Below the pieces are notes generated by a model. It worked only from the letters and a program-made list of their open reading frames with translations. It did not search any database and was not told the origin of the DNA. Source: Antrodiella citrinella (lineage: Eukaryota > Basidiomycota > Agaricomycetes > Polyporales > Steccherinaceae). From it: a stretch of 20,152 bases of DNA. Every line of letters starts with the position of its first letter. The first letter of the stretch is position 1. The position numbers were made by a program, and so were the translations under genes. Shown piece after piece: positions 1 through 10,800 of the stretch. The stretch spans positions 1-20,152 of the forward strand of contig SGPM01000426.1 in NCBI GenBank assembly GCA_004802725.1. Reading direction: 5' to 3'.

Positions 1-117
1 GGGTGCCGTCGACGCCGTCGAGGAGGTTGGCTGTGGCGAGGCCGTTGGGGTCGCCTGCGCCTGCTTCGGTGGTACGTCCTGCTGCTGCGGAGGGATATGT
101 TCGGGCGCGGTCGCAAT
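1..117 (-). CDS. possible partial gene running off the left edge
   Basis: The GC-rich first 117 bases are open on the minus strand and read a plausible acidic stretch containing GDPNGLATANLLDGVDGT up to the window edge. An upstream exon could start at the ATG near 168 and join through a GTACGT donor near 151, but the possible acceptors give introns of 32 or 65 bp and neither is convincing. Several other frames are also open here because the DNA is GC-rich, so strand and frame are not secure. No family is recognised. Confidence 0.25.
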   Translation of the reverse strand, partial: MATAPEHIPPQQQDVPPKQAQATPTASPQPTSSTASTAP

Positions 118-173
118 CTTGTTAGACTCGCAAGGATTTTTGGACGTACTGTATTTGTGTCCCTCATGCATAA

Positions 174-740
174 TGTAGAACCGTAACGAAATAACTCATT
201 CGGCTTGTATCCCATCCTCACGCTCATCTTATCGCCATCCTCCGTTCTTTATGACACAACAACAAAACAATCCGACAAGTGGTGAATTATGGTCGGTCCT
301 GAAGACCTGCTGTGTGACCCTAACGACAAAGCGTGCAATCTACTCTAAGATGATGGTTGCGTCCGTCTCTATCTATATTCTAACGGGCGCGGTGGCGGAT
401 GGTGAACGAAAAATTGTCCGAGTCCCAGGTGTGTGTGCAAAGGTCTCTGGTGTGGTAGGGTGTGGTGAGGGTGAGGGCAATGATAATACAGAATGGGTGC
501 ATGCGAAGGTTGGGAAGAGGGTTGAAAGGTAATGTAATCACAAAAAGGTATGGTAATGCGCTACATGGGTAAATATGCAAAGCGGAAAGCGGAAAGAAGG
601 GGATGGAAGTTGTTGATGCGACGGTGAGGGAAATGGGGAAGGAATAGAATATGCAAGGGGGTGCGGTCGTGAGGGGATGACGACGTTGTCCGCTGAACGG
701 CTTAAACTTAAGAACCATGCAGACGAGCGAGAACACGCTC
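174..740. other. intergenic, 3' side of the DUF4203 gene
   Basis: No supported gene. The minus strand is pyrimidine-rich next to the stop codon at 741, as expected for a 3' untranslated region. Open frames here have low-complexity composition and no splice or family signal. Confidence 0.5.
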
Positions 741-2115
741 CTACACTGCCAGTCCAACGAATCCAGGACTCGTCGGAGAGCTGATTGGTGAAGTGACCGG
801 AGAATTGGCTGGGCTCGTATCTTTGAAGGCCTTCTCTGACGTGTTCTCCGGTTTCAGCGTCTCTGTTTCAATGGACTCGTCGTTGACGAAAACCTTGGGC
901 AGTACGGTGTTACTTGAGTTTCGTGGTGTGCCGTGTTCGGTGACGAGCGATGCTAGGGAGTCGGAGCGCACCCGCTTGAAAGGTTGTCGGAAGATGTAGT
1001 GTTGCATGATGGCGAGCAGTGGTCTACGGATGTCCTCAATAGTCAGAAACAATAAACTAAACACGAGCAAGATAGGCGTACGTCAAAGCAAGAGATACGC
1101 CCATTATGATTTCTGTAACCATTGGAGGATGCCATCCTATGGTGTCTATTTCCTACATTGTCTGCCTCAGCCTATGAATCGACTTATGACGGTATGGACA
1201 CACGTACCACGAGATGAACATTGTTGCGATCGAAGAGGTAGCGAAGTCCACGGCCCATACCCTCCTGCTTGTTGATCACAAGATCGATACCGAGAGCAAC
1301 CAAGAACGTGCCAACAGCAGCTGAACCGAGCGTCTTCACCACAAACAATCTGAGCACACACGTTCATACACATGAATGAACAAGGAAACGCACGATCGCT
1401 ACCCGCTGCCGCATCACCACAATCACGAAACCGATGATACCAATCACGGTGATGATGAGCCAGTTCACAGCCAACGAGTCCGGATCGAGCAGGCCAGGCC
1501 GAAATAGGATAATGCGAACACCTATTGAGAATCCGCCCATGGTGCCTAGGAGTGTAATGCCTGGGATGCGCCCAAGGCTCAATAGACCTAGGAAGAAGCC
1601 AAAGCCAAAAGCACCCATGCACAACGCGTCGAGCAGGATGTCGGGAATCCCACTTGCGCTTTCTGTGTTCACGAGCGCGGCCCAAACTATAATTAAATAC
1701 ACGTGGTCAAAGTTGGAACAAGCAGCTAATAGGGTTTGTGAAACTCACTGAGAAGGGTACAGGCCATACCGATAGCAGCACCGGTGGTCAGACGAGACAG
1801 TCGGATACCAGCCAACATGAGGGGGGCTCCAACAGCGAACGACCAAGCAAGCCATATGATTGCGGGCGCGTCGAACCCATAACCTGACCCATCGGAGGCT
1901 TTGCCTTGTGGTATAGGTAATTGTGTGACGGGGTCCGCGACATACATTGTCCCATTCGTGTCTGTGATGACTTGGTCATGGCGCTTCAAAGCAAAGTATG
2001 GGTATGGGAGCTCCTGGCTGGGATGTGGAAAGCATGTAACTGTCGTGACAACACTCAACACAACACACACAGAGAACAGGAGTCGTAAGGAAGGGGAAAT
2101 AAGAGGTGGTGCCAT
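741..2115 (-). CDS. multi-pass membrane protein, TM7S3/TM198-like (DUF4203) type
   Basis: Five exons: 2115-1749, 1686-1394, 1333-1208, 1152-1082, 1023-741; introns of 62, 60, 55 and 58 bp; 379 residues. The start at 2115 is chosen because it opens directly onto a hydrophobic signal-like segment (RLLFSVCVVLSVVTTVTC). A lumenal/extracellular stretch with an NGT glycosylation sequon follows, then about seven hydrophobic helices rich in Gly and small residues (for example GAFGFGFFLGLLSLG and NWLIITVIGIIGFVIVV). The block AVGTFLVALGIDLVINKQ and the later PPMVTEIIMGVSLALT are the features that suggest the DUF4203 domain. The tail, from about residue 290, is a Ser/Pro/Thr-rich cytosolic segment with SPTSP-type repeats. 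Family function is not established; a role in a cell or organelle membrane is inferred. Intron 2 needs the AAG acceptor at 1334 rather than the CAG ten bases before it, because only that keeps the helix frame. Confidence 0.83.
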
Positions 2116-3105
2116 TGGACTGATAAGTCCGTGCTGCAAACGCTTTGACTGTACTTCCTGAAAGCCCGGAGCCTTCAGGAAACGGTCGACCAGTAAAAAA
2201 GAGTGTAAGGCGTGAGCGTAGCAGTCGTGAGGTGGACGGACTCCAAGGGAGGTATCAACAGACACGATGTCTGCAGAGAGCCAGAACAAAAGAATGTGGG
2301 GAGGTAAAGAGCGGCGCGGACCCCTACGGCGGAGTGTCCGAGGATATGTTGAGGACAGAGATGATAGCGGAAAGAGAGGAAAGGAAAGAGATGGTGTGTC
2401 ACTCTTCTCTCTGACACGAGAGATATCCCGGCGAACAACACATGGCACGTCGCACTATCCGGTCTCGCTTGCGGGAGAAAAGCATGCAGGTAATTATTCA
2501 TAGACCATTAGGTCCTGAATCTTGATTTACCGACTCTTACCGTCCGTATCTCTGATCGAACTTCATCGAAGCGGTCGTCGTTCTCAAACGCGCCTGCGTG
2601 GCAACGGCTGACAACGGATGTGGGCAAAATTGACAAAAGGCGGGTTTGTCGGAAGAGGACAACATTCAATTTGAACACGCAAAACACCTGCAAGATATCG
2701 TCAGCGCATATCATAGAGTGTTGTAGTTTCGTACTTGCCTTCACCTTGGTTCAAGATCAAGTTCTTGACAAAGTAATCGACCTCGGCAAACGCCGAGCGT
2801 ACGCCGCACGCGATCGAGATCGAGAGTCTACCAATCCTACCGCCACCATGTTGCCAAGACCAAACGACGCAAACGCTGTGCTGTGATGAGAGCCTTGAAA
2901 GGAGACCCGAGCCGGGGCGTCCATATGGATCAGTTGTTCTGGTCTAAATTTACCCTGCCCCACAACTCCTGACCGACGTGGATCCACAACTACATCATCA
3001 CCCAGTCTTCATATAAATCGCGATGAAATGCCTACAGAGTATCATCTACTCGACGACGACCGTTTCTGAAACCTAGTCATATCGAATCCTTAACTTCACA
3101 ACAAC
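2116..3105. other. divergent intergenic region between the DUF4203 and CsbD-like genes
   Basis: About 990 bp between two divergent starts. It holds a TATA-like box at 3012-3018 for the plus-strand gene and a perfect 6-bp inverted repeat with a 4-base loop at 2782-2797. A minus-strand stretch at about 2740-2950 is open and reads a protein-like segment (see findings), but I could not build a gene from it. Confidence 0.5.
3012..3018 (+). promoter_or_regulatory. TATA-like box
   Basis: TATAAAT lies 88 bp upstream of the ATG at 3106, a usual distance for a fungal TATA element with a short 5' UTR. Motif and position only. Confidence 0.45.
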
Positions 3106-4191
3106 ATGACAACCCATCAGAATCAACCACAAGAAGGTGCTCACGGGTATCAAAATGACCACCACGTCGCTCGTGGTGCTCAAAACGGTACGCGTCATAC
3201 TACTGTTTGCCTTTGAGTTGGCTTTATAACACGCCGATTTTGTAGGAGACAACTGGGCCACAGATGCGGGTGGCGCCGGCGTCGGAGGTGCTCGTTCGAA
3301 TGTTCCAGGTGGAGGTCCGTCGTCTTTTCTTGGATCGAGCCCTCAATTCTTACTTCGAAAACTTATACAGGTGCTTATGGCAATAACGCTGGTGCTGGTA
3401 ACGGCGCTGGTGTCGGTCCCGGTGGGGCTGGCAGTGCTGCCAACGCCGCCGGTAACACAGCAGCCGGAAATGCAGCCGTCGTCCAGAACCCCGCAGACGA
3501 CACCGACAACTACGGTCGCGGTTACGGANCGGGTGGATACGGAGCTGGTGCCGACGCTGTCCGCAGGACCGAGCAAGCCAGCGGAGTCGGTACTGGTTAC
3601 GCTCATGAGAATGTCGCAGGTAATGCGGCTGCAGGTACGGGTGGAGGTCCTGGTCTCGGTGCTGGCGGCGGTGCAGCGAACACTGGATATGGCGGCGGGC
3701 CTGGTGCTGTCGGTGGTGCTGGTGCTGGTGCAGGTCCCGGTGTCGGCGGCGGGCCCGGTGTAGGCGGTGCTGGAGCTGCGGGACTTGCTGGCGCCGCAGC
3801 AGGTGCTGGTACTAGTGCTGCGAGCGGTGGTCCTGGTTTCGGTACTGCCACTGGCCCCGTAGGACATCTTCACGCTGCCGGAGCAGGTCAGGACCAGACA
3901 GGAAATGTTGGTTATACTGGCAAGGTTTCCACCAGCGATCGCGTAGTTGGTAAGTCTTTCTTTCACGTTGCTGTTCAATGCGTCGCTAAACGTCCACGTC
4001 CAGGCTCTCTTGAGAAGGCTGCTGGCTCCGTCACTGGGAACAGGACTTTGGCTGCCCGAGGTGAAGCTCGCAAGGTACGTGCATGGTTCATTTCTGTATT
4101 TGAGATTGATACTGAAGACAAATTATATCAGTTGGGAGATCATACAGCTGCGAATGACACTTCTGTTGGCACAGGCCAAACGAACCACTAG
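3106..4191 (+). CDS. Gly/Ala-rich protein with CsbD-like C-terminal segment
   Basis: Five exons: 3106-3187, 3246-3314, 3371-3949, 4004-4074, 4132-4191; introns of 58, 56, 54 and 57 bp; 286 residues. The N-terminus is hydrophilic (MTTHQNQPQEGAHGYQND). The long third exon encodes about 190 residues dominated by Gly and Ala in GAG, GPG and GGG runs with interspersed Pro, Asn and Tyr, so it is probably disordered. Exon 4 encodes VGSLEKAAGSVTGNRTL and a following charged stretch, which resembles the repeat unit of CsbD-like stress proteins (family resemblance seen by eye, not searched). There is no signal peptide or membrane segment. A hydrophilin-like stress role is possible but inferred. An ambiguous base sits at 3529. 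The second intron could instead start at 3309, which would remove two Gly residues. Confidence 0.72.
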
Positions 4192-4505
4192 TACTGAGCA
4201 TTTCATGACGGCTTCTCTCCTTTTGCTGTGATCTTTCTGTATTCCTAGTAAACCAATGTATGTTAGGGCATGTTAGCAATGTACGAATACACGTCGTTGT
4301 TATTTTCCAAGCTATTCTCCTGTCTCGTCCAGCATGTACCCATGCAGAGTCACAGCTGCTGAGCTGCTGAGGGAGTCCAGGAAGAAAACGAGTTAAATAT
4401 AAAATTTAAGGATTGAAAAAGTATGCAACATCGCATCGAATCCACGCACGGAGCATACCAAGAAAGTGGGTGCACCTGCAACTGTACATGCAAGCTCGAA
4501 ATCAT
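4192..4505. other. convergent intergenic region
   Basis: Shared 3' flanks of the CsbD-like gene and the clathrin light chain gene. AT-rich around 4394-4412, as expected near polyadenylation sites. No gene seen. Confidence 0.5.
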
Positions 4506-5547
4506 CTAGTATCCAGCCGCGCCAGGAGCAGACTCTCCCTCCCTCTTCAGCCTCAACAGCACCTCCTTGAACCGCGTGAGATCCGTCGTGCCGGCTCCCG
4601 CCCGAGCGATAGTCTTGCTCTGTGAGTTCTCCAACTCGATGATATCCGCAATGCGCTGCCATGTGGTACCAGCGGAAAGTCCTTCGGACATATGTGAGAG
4701 GAACTCTTCTTCGTGCTCTCTGTATGGAGGAGCAACAAACATACATTAGCATCGGTGTATAAAGGGAGCAGAGGGGAGAAACGCACTTGTTCTCTCGGAT
4801 GTTCCGTTCCTTCTTCTTGGCGTACTCCTCGTAGAACGAGTCGATAGCACGCTCAGCTTTTGAGACGATCTCATCGCGCTTGGCTTTGGAGGCCTCATCA
4901 CGAGCTTTGATCTCCTCTGCTTGCTTTTCACGCCATTGCCTAAGACGACCGACCACGCATAAGTACATCAGGAGTAACAGATTCGAAATTTGGACCACGT
5001 ACTTGATCACTTCTGGCTCTTCTTCGTCCAGAGTGTGGGTCAAGATGGGCGTGTTGGAGAAGATGGAAGGCTGCGGGCGTGGTGCAAAAGGAGAGGCAGC
5101 GCCGAAGCTGGGCTGAGGGGGTGATGTGAATGCAGGTTGTGACTGTACAGTACGATCCAGAGGAGATAAACGTCAGTTATACGTGCCTAGACATCCAAGA
5201 GCAGAGAATGTGCGCACCTGAGGGACCTCAATATCTGGGAACTCGCTCTCAAACTTGTCAATCTCATCATCCCCAGTAACCTTCACCTCCGTATTCCCTC
5301 TCGGTGGGGTGTCAAAATCATCAAACGAGAACCCATTGGTCGATGTGGTAATAGTGGACCCGGTTCCGTTCAGGTTGTTCGACGGGATATCCGCTTCGCC
5401 GTCTAGAGAGATGTCCGGGAACGCAGAGGCGGCGCGGTCAAAGTCGATGTCGTCCCCGCCCGCGGTGGCAAACGAGTCACCGGTAGCGTTCGTGGAGGCG
5501 AATTCGCCGCCGAGGATATCACTTTCGCGTTGCAAGAAGTCGGTCAT
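4506..5547 (-). CDS. CLC1: clathrin light chain
   Basis: Four exons: 5547-5218, 5142-5003, 4939-4787, 4719-4506; introns of 75, 63 and 67 bp; 278 residues, a little longer than the yeast and animal proteins (about 220-250). The N-terminus has the light-chain signature DFLQRESDILG. An acidic, Asp/Phe-rich disordered region follows (FDDFDTPP, DKFESEFPDIEVPQ). Then comes the long charged coiled coil that binds the heavy chain, starting at QWREKQAEEIKARDEA. The conserved C-terminal segment has TTWQRIADIIELEN, DLTRFKEVLLRLKREG and the terminal APGAAGY. The protein forms the triskelion with the heavy chain and acts in endocytosis and trans-Golgi traffic (established for the family). Intron 2 is a multiple of three without a stop codon, so its retention would keep the frame. 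Confidence 0.96.
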
Positions 5548-5812
5548 AGTGGTATGGAGGTGAAGGTGTTTGCCAGCGTCGACGCGTCTCAGCGACCATC
5601 CATATTACGGTTACCGCATTCGGAAATCATCGGCGCTCCAAGCACAGCAGCAGGTAACAAGTCAAGTTCATCATTGTATTCGTGAAATGCTACCAAATAC
5701 AGTTCAGCTATGAATACACATATCGTCCATAATGTCCGATTAGGATGTGGTTTAACGAGGAAGAAAGGAAAACGAATAATGACAGTTAACGAGAAATGTA
5801 GTGATTGTAACT

Positions 5813-7598
5813 CTAGAATGTGCAGACACCGCAACCACCAGTAGCATTCAGGCCCGTGTTCTGCATGTTACAACTTTGCAGGGTGGGCAGCGAACAGAAC
5901 GAAGCTGTATTGGAGCCGCCAAGCCCAGTATTGTTGGACATGGAGAAAGACGCCAGCGTGGACGGGAATGCAGGAGGAAGGGGTCCTGAAAGGTTGTTGT
6001 TGTCGAGATGCAACTCAACAAGCGATGTGAAGGACGAGATTGTGGTGGGGACGATGCCCGAAAGCGACGATGCAGATAAATCACTATTGGCGAGATTACT
6101 TTGGCAATAAGGAACATTCACGTGATGCAAACGTACATTAGCTTCATGGACGACTTGAGGGAATTGCTGGTCGAGAGAGCAGATAACGGATTGTTGAGAG
6201 CCTGCCCATTGACAACACTTCACATCCGCATCAGTGACAGTAATGAGAGGGATAAGATAAAATAATGTACAGATTTTGCAAGGACAAGCTTGTCACACTG
6301 TTGGGGAGTGCATTGCCCATTTGACCGTTCTTGATCAGCTCCAGGGTGACAAGTTGGTTGAACGTGCTAAAAATATCCGGAAGAGCAGTCATCGCAGTTG
6401 ACTCGAGATGCAGGGATGCAAGAGACGTCAATGAAGTGAAAGAGCTCGGCAGAGATCCCGCTAAGTCCAAGTCAGCAACTGGGATGATAATGATAGATGC
6501 TGTGGCAACTTACCAGGAACGGCTGAATTTCCGACTACCTGAAGTGTCTGCAATGCCGTCAAGGCTCCGATTTGATTGGGGATAGCCGCGGGTACTCCAG
6601 GGAAAGTAAGGGTTCTGAAGAATGATCAGTTAGTACTAGCAGATTGCCAAGTGATCTGTTTAGACTCACAAGGACGAGACTCGGCCGGAGCCGTCACACG
6701 AAATCCCAGTCCAAGCACAGAATTTGACGTCGTTGACCCAGTTTCCAGACTTCAGGCTGGTTTGGCCATCACTGTCCGCCGTGTCAAATATGGAGCGCAG
6801 GCTACAGAATTGTACAGCGTTCTGGATCTGCTGCGCATCCTGGGCATTGCCATCAGAGAAGTTGGACGGTACGGCTTGCAAGACGGGAAGGCAGGACGAG
6901 CAGGGATAGCTGGATGGGTTTGAAGGTGCGTTGACGTTGTACTGTGATAAACATGACTGCGCATCTGCCGATAAGACGTTTGTCGTGGAGTTTGTCGGGA
7001 CAGGTGAAGGCGTCGAAGTCGTAGATGAAGCCAAATTCACAACACGGATGTTGAGGAATATGGAGTCTCCCAGGAGATAGAGAATAATCCAAATGAGGAC
7101 GTGAATGAGGATCTTATCGCGTAGGGACCCTTTACGCTTCTTCTTCTTCTGCTTCTCCTGTTCCATGCGACAAGGACAGTCCATACAGCACGCCTGAGCC
7201 GCGCGTTTCTCGACGTGCAGAGGGGCCCAAGGCGGAAGCGCAGGCTGTATGGGAACCAACTCAGGCTCGGGGTCGCGTCCAAAAGTCCTGACATCAAACC
7301 ACAGCTTGGTGAAGCGATCTCGGAGTGTGGGATTGCCAGTGTTCGTAGATGCGGAATAAGGGCTTGTTCGAGGGCCGGCTTCGAGATCTGTGTGTTTCGT
7401 GGCCGGAGACCGCATCGTGCTGGAAGCTGTCCAGGTAGAGAGTGTTCGGGATGGTGCTGGGGGCGATTCTGGCGAAAATTTGGATGCCGTTATAGGTAAG
7501 TGGCGAGGAGGAATGATTATGGAGAGGTGCTCTTTGAACTTGGATTTGCCAGCTTTGGGCGAGGTGTTCGATGGTGATGGAGAGATGGAGGAAGTCAT
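5813..7598 (-). CDS. single-pass membrane protein with C-terminal leucine-rich repeats
   Basis: Five exons: 7598-6670, 6614-6514, 6460-6271, 6217-6137, 6083-5813; introns of 55, 53, 53 and 53 bp; 523 residues. An upstream in-frame ATG at 7670 exists; 7598 is preferred because its context is better and the upstream segment looks like 5' UTR. Order: a Ser/Pro-rich N-terminal region of about 130 residues; a Cys cluster (ACCMDCPCRM, about 136-145); a Lys-rich stretch; one hydrophobic helix (ILIHVLIWIILYLLG, about 163-178); Thr/Ser-rich spacer with NST and NFS sequons; a region like plant-type LRR N-caps (FCAWTGISCDGSGRV, about 293-307); then several LRRs, the clearest being LIDLSASSLSGIVP and LVELHLDNNNLSGPLP; and a Cys-containing end. 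Lysines before the helix predict type II topology with the LRRs outside. No kinase domain, so ligand binding or wall contact is inferred. Confidence 0.8.
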
Positions 7599-7849
7599 GG
7601 CGGGTCGTAGAAGGTTTCGTTTGAGATGAGAGAGAAAGAACAAGGACGAATGAGACTTTCTGCGTCGCAAGACATGACTTAGAGCACTGCCTTGTGTTAC
7701 CGACGAACAATGGTCAAAGTTCTCGGTATTGTTCTTGCGCTTGTGTAGACGCCCATAACAATAGCGCGTCTGTTGCTACGCGTTATTTGGCCGTGTTTGT
7801 GTTCCTCCTCAAGCAACGTAAGCGCTGTGGCGATACGCAGCACCGAGAC
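7599..7849. promoter_or_regulatory. shared divergent promoter region, LRR gene / palB
   Basis: Only 251 bp separate the two divergent start codons, so both promoters must lie here or overlap the genes. I found no PacC-type GCCARG site in it on either strand. Confidence 0.5.
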
Positions 7850-10800
7850 ATGTCGACAAACGGTCATGACTTGATTCTACGCACAATAGAGGTGTGTTCT
7901 GTTTGGATTCGATATGTTGTGAATCACTCTGAGTTCTACCAGGCATCATACACCAAAGCAACCAACGCCGAACTCAGTCGCGACTTTGAACGCGCCTTCC
8001 GTCTGTACATCGATGCGGCACAAAATTACATGCATCTCGGTCGCACGACCACAGACCAGACTACCCGCGCTCAATGCAAAGTACAAGCGGGAAAGGCCCT
8101 CGAACGCGCTGAGAAGATAAAACATCACAAAAAAAATCTAGCTCCTGTGAGCATCAACCACTTCTCAGAGCGTCAGTGTCCTCCCTGGTTCATAGTCGGC
8201 AGCTTCTAATACGAAGTATTCAGAGGCACAGCATTCAGCCTTAGTGATGTCTTCCAAAGTCAATGGTATACATTTACCCCTCCACTCTGAGAACAATACC
8301 AGGTACGCCAATTTCAGCTTACATGACATGGTTCGATGGCAGTATTTATGCCGCACAGCCCAGTTGTCATCCTGCCATCATTATCTGCCGAGCAGAAGAC
8401 TCATGGCGCAGTTTGGGCAAGGCTTCCCTTCCTGGACCTTGCACCCCTGGATGAGTTGTTACCAGAGGACGTAACTCAGCACGTCGTTTCAGACTGCTCA
8501 GTTTGTGCATCCATCTCTGTTTGCATTGATCATAACCGCCGTTTCAAATCCAAAGTGAGTACAAATTTCACGTCACATATATACTGCTCCGAAGACATTT
8601 CCATAGCTTGGGATCGCCACACTGCAGCCCATGATCACCAACGATGTCCCAGCGGAACCAGTTCAAGACGCTGTGCGATACCAATGGCTCGCAGTTTTCA
8701 ATGGGGCGCAAAGACAAGTGCGTGCTTGATCCCTACATCGCGATGGGTCTTATTCACCAGTTACAGATAGGTGTGTGTTCTCTTTGTGCGCATGCTCGTG
8801 CATACTGAACAATGCCCCAGTGATTGACGACCAACTACCTTGTTATCCCAATGGAGACTTGATGTGTGTCTCGACGGGAAGTAAACTACAGAAAGTTCCA
8901 TCTCTTATCGAAAAGGCTGTATGTGCACACTCTTTCTCATTCACGAATTTCGTCTGACAAGCAACTGCAGTACATGGCCTTAATGGGTGGATATGATTTT
9001 CCGGGATCGTACGTTACAGCGTGTACATTGTCTGAGCTCGTGTCTGACACGGTTTCTCCACAGTGATTCATGCACCGACTTACAGTGCGTTGGTCTTGCT
9101 ATATGTGAAACCTCGTTCTCAGGATAGAAACAAGTGCAATGACAGGGTGGATCCCAGAGGCCTTAGATATCCGGAAGTCAGTGAACAATATTCGCTCCAT
9201 AAGTGATTGATTGATCTCCTTCCATAGCTCATCGTTCGAGCGAGAGCGGACATGGCGTCGCATAGTTGACGGTTACAACCTAGGTAAAATTCATTCCATG
9301 GATCTACGATCATTCACTGAGCATTTACAGGATTATGCGTCTTGACGCTTGGGACAGGGGAGACTCTGTCGCAGGCTGCAGATATGACTTCTATGTCCCT
9401 CAAATCCGCTCACTGTTACGCAGTAGTTGGTCAGTCGTGGTGTGGTACTTGATTTCTTCCATCAATTGACCCTGAACACCTAGGTATTCACGATACGGAA
9501 TCGGACCAAGCCATGGTCGTCCTGAACTCCGAAGATCATGACGAGTCAACGCCAGCGCATTCTGGGGAGGACTTGGAATTGTCGATGACCGGCCTTAGAT
9601 TGGAGGAGCGACCCCTGCAGCCCACTGCTAGTATGTATTGGTCTCTTCATAGGTCTCATGTCGTCCTCCGTGTCTAATTTTTCTCAAGGGTCTCACTTAT
9701 TACAATGGGATATCGTATGTCAGGTGTTCGATGGCATCTATTTGAGTTGGAGTCCTGAAATGTTCAAGCAAACTCTAACATTCCATGGGTATGCTAGCAT
9801 CACACTCGTTTAATTGCGTCCTCACCGTTTTCCTAGGTCATGGCGGCAGTCTTCAAACAACGCGAACCAACGTAGGTGTTCCTATGGAGTATATGTACTT
9901 TAGTCTGTGTCTCATGGGCCACGTCTAGCAAATCACTATCAGTTGACTCTCAGAGGGAGCCCAGCTACATCAGTCGAAGAGGATGTCTGGGTTCTCTTGA
10001 CAAGACACGTGATAGACACGCGCCGTTCTTCTGAGTTCATAGCACTCTCTGTTCAAAGCACGCAAGCAAATGATGTCAACACCATGTACATGAAGGTACA
10101 CCAAGTCTCTCCTGTACTGTCGGCATATAATGACATGCTATTCAGGGCTCGTATACAAGTAGTACACACGTCCTGGTACGTCCAGTCGTTTGCTATCCTA
10201 TAAAACGGATTTTTCAGTAACGATGTATCTACAGGTTAAGGCCCGCCTGTCATCCACAGCTCCCGATCTAAGTCTCGTATGCTCGTATGATGGAGAATAC
10301 GAAGACGTTGGGTTTACAGTGACGATCTATTCATCCAATCCAGTATCATGGGTGGAGGAGTCGGTGAAGTTGCCATACTCTAAAACGGTACATATGTTGT
10401 CTCACCGTCCAGGATATTGCTCTAACGTATCGCCAGGTCTCTGGTGCATTCACCTCGAAGACGGCAGGTGGAAACTCACGGCACCCCACATTCATGACAA
10501 ACCCGCAATACCATCTCCGCATCGAACCTGACAAGACCCTGGGCAACGCAAGTAGTCGGGACAAGCGGCCCCGAATACACATGAAAGTCCAGGGAGACCG
10601 CAGAATCCCATTCAATATCACGCTCATCTGGTCCCAAGGACAGCGAATCACGGACCTAGTTCAAAATGAGATTGTCGCCACTTCGGGTGCATATACCTAT
10701 GGTTTTGCCAGTATACAAAAGGACTTAACAGGTGCGGTGACCGAAATGGAAATGTGAACCTGCGATGCTAATTCCGGCGCAGCTGGCGATTACACGGTCA

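Noticed and set aside
380..757. 125-residue minus-strand open frame
   Set aside because: It overlaps the stop of the DUF4203 gene and reads low-complexity Pro/Thr/His sequence typical of a pyrimidine-rich 3' UTR.
3343..3978. 211-residue Ser/Thr-rich open frame on the minus strand
   Set aside because: It is antisense to the Gly/Ala-rich exon; the repeats of GGN/GCN codons leave the complementary frames open. It has no splice or family support.
6084..6136. A 38-bp version of the last LRR-gene intron ending at 6099
   Set aside because: The AG at 6084 gives a 53-bp intron like the others and the canonical repeat start LIDLSASSLSG in the same phase.
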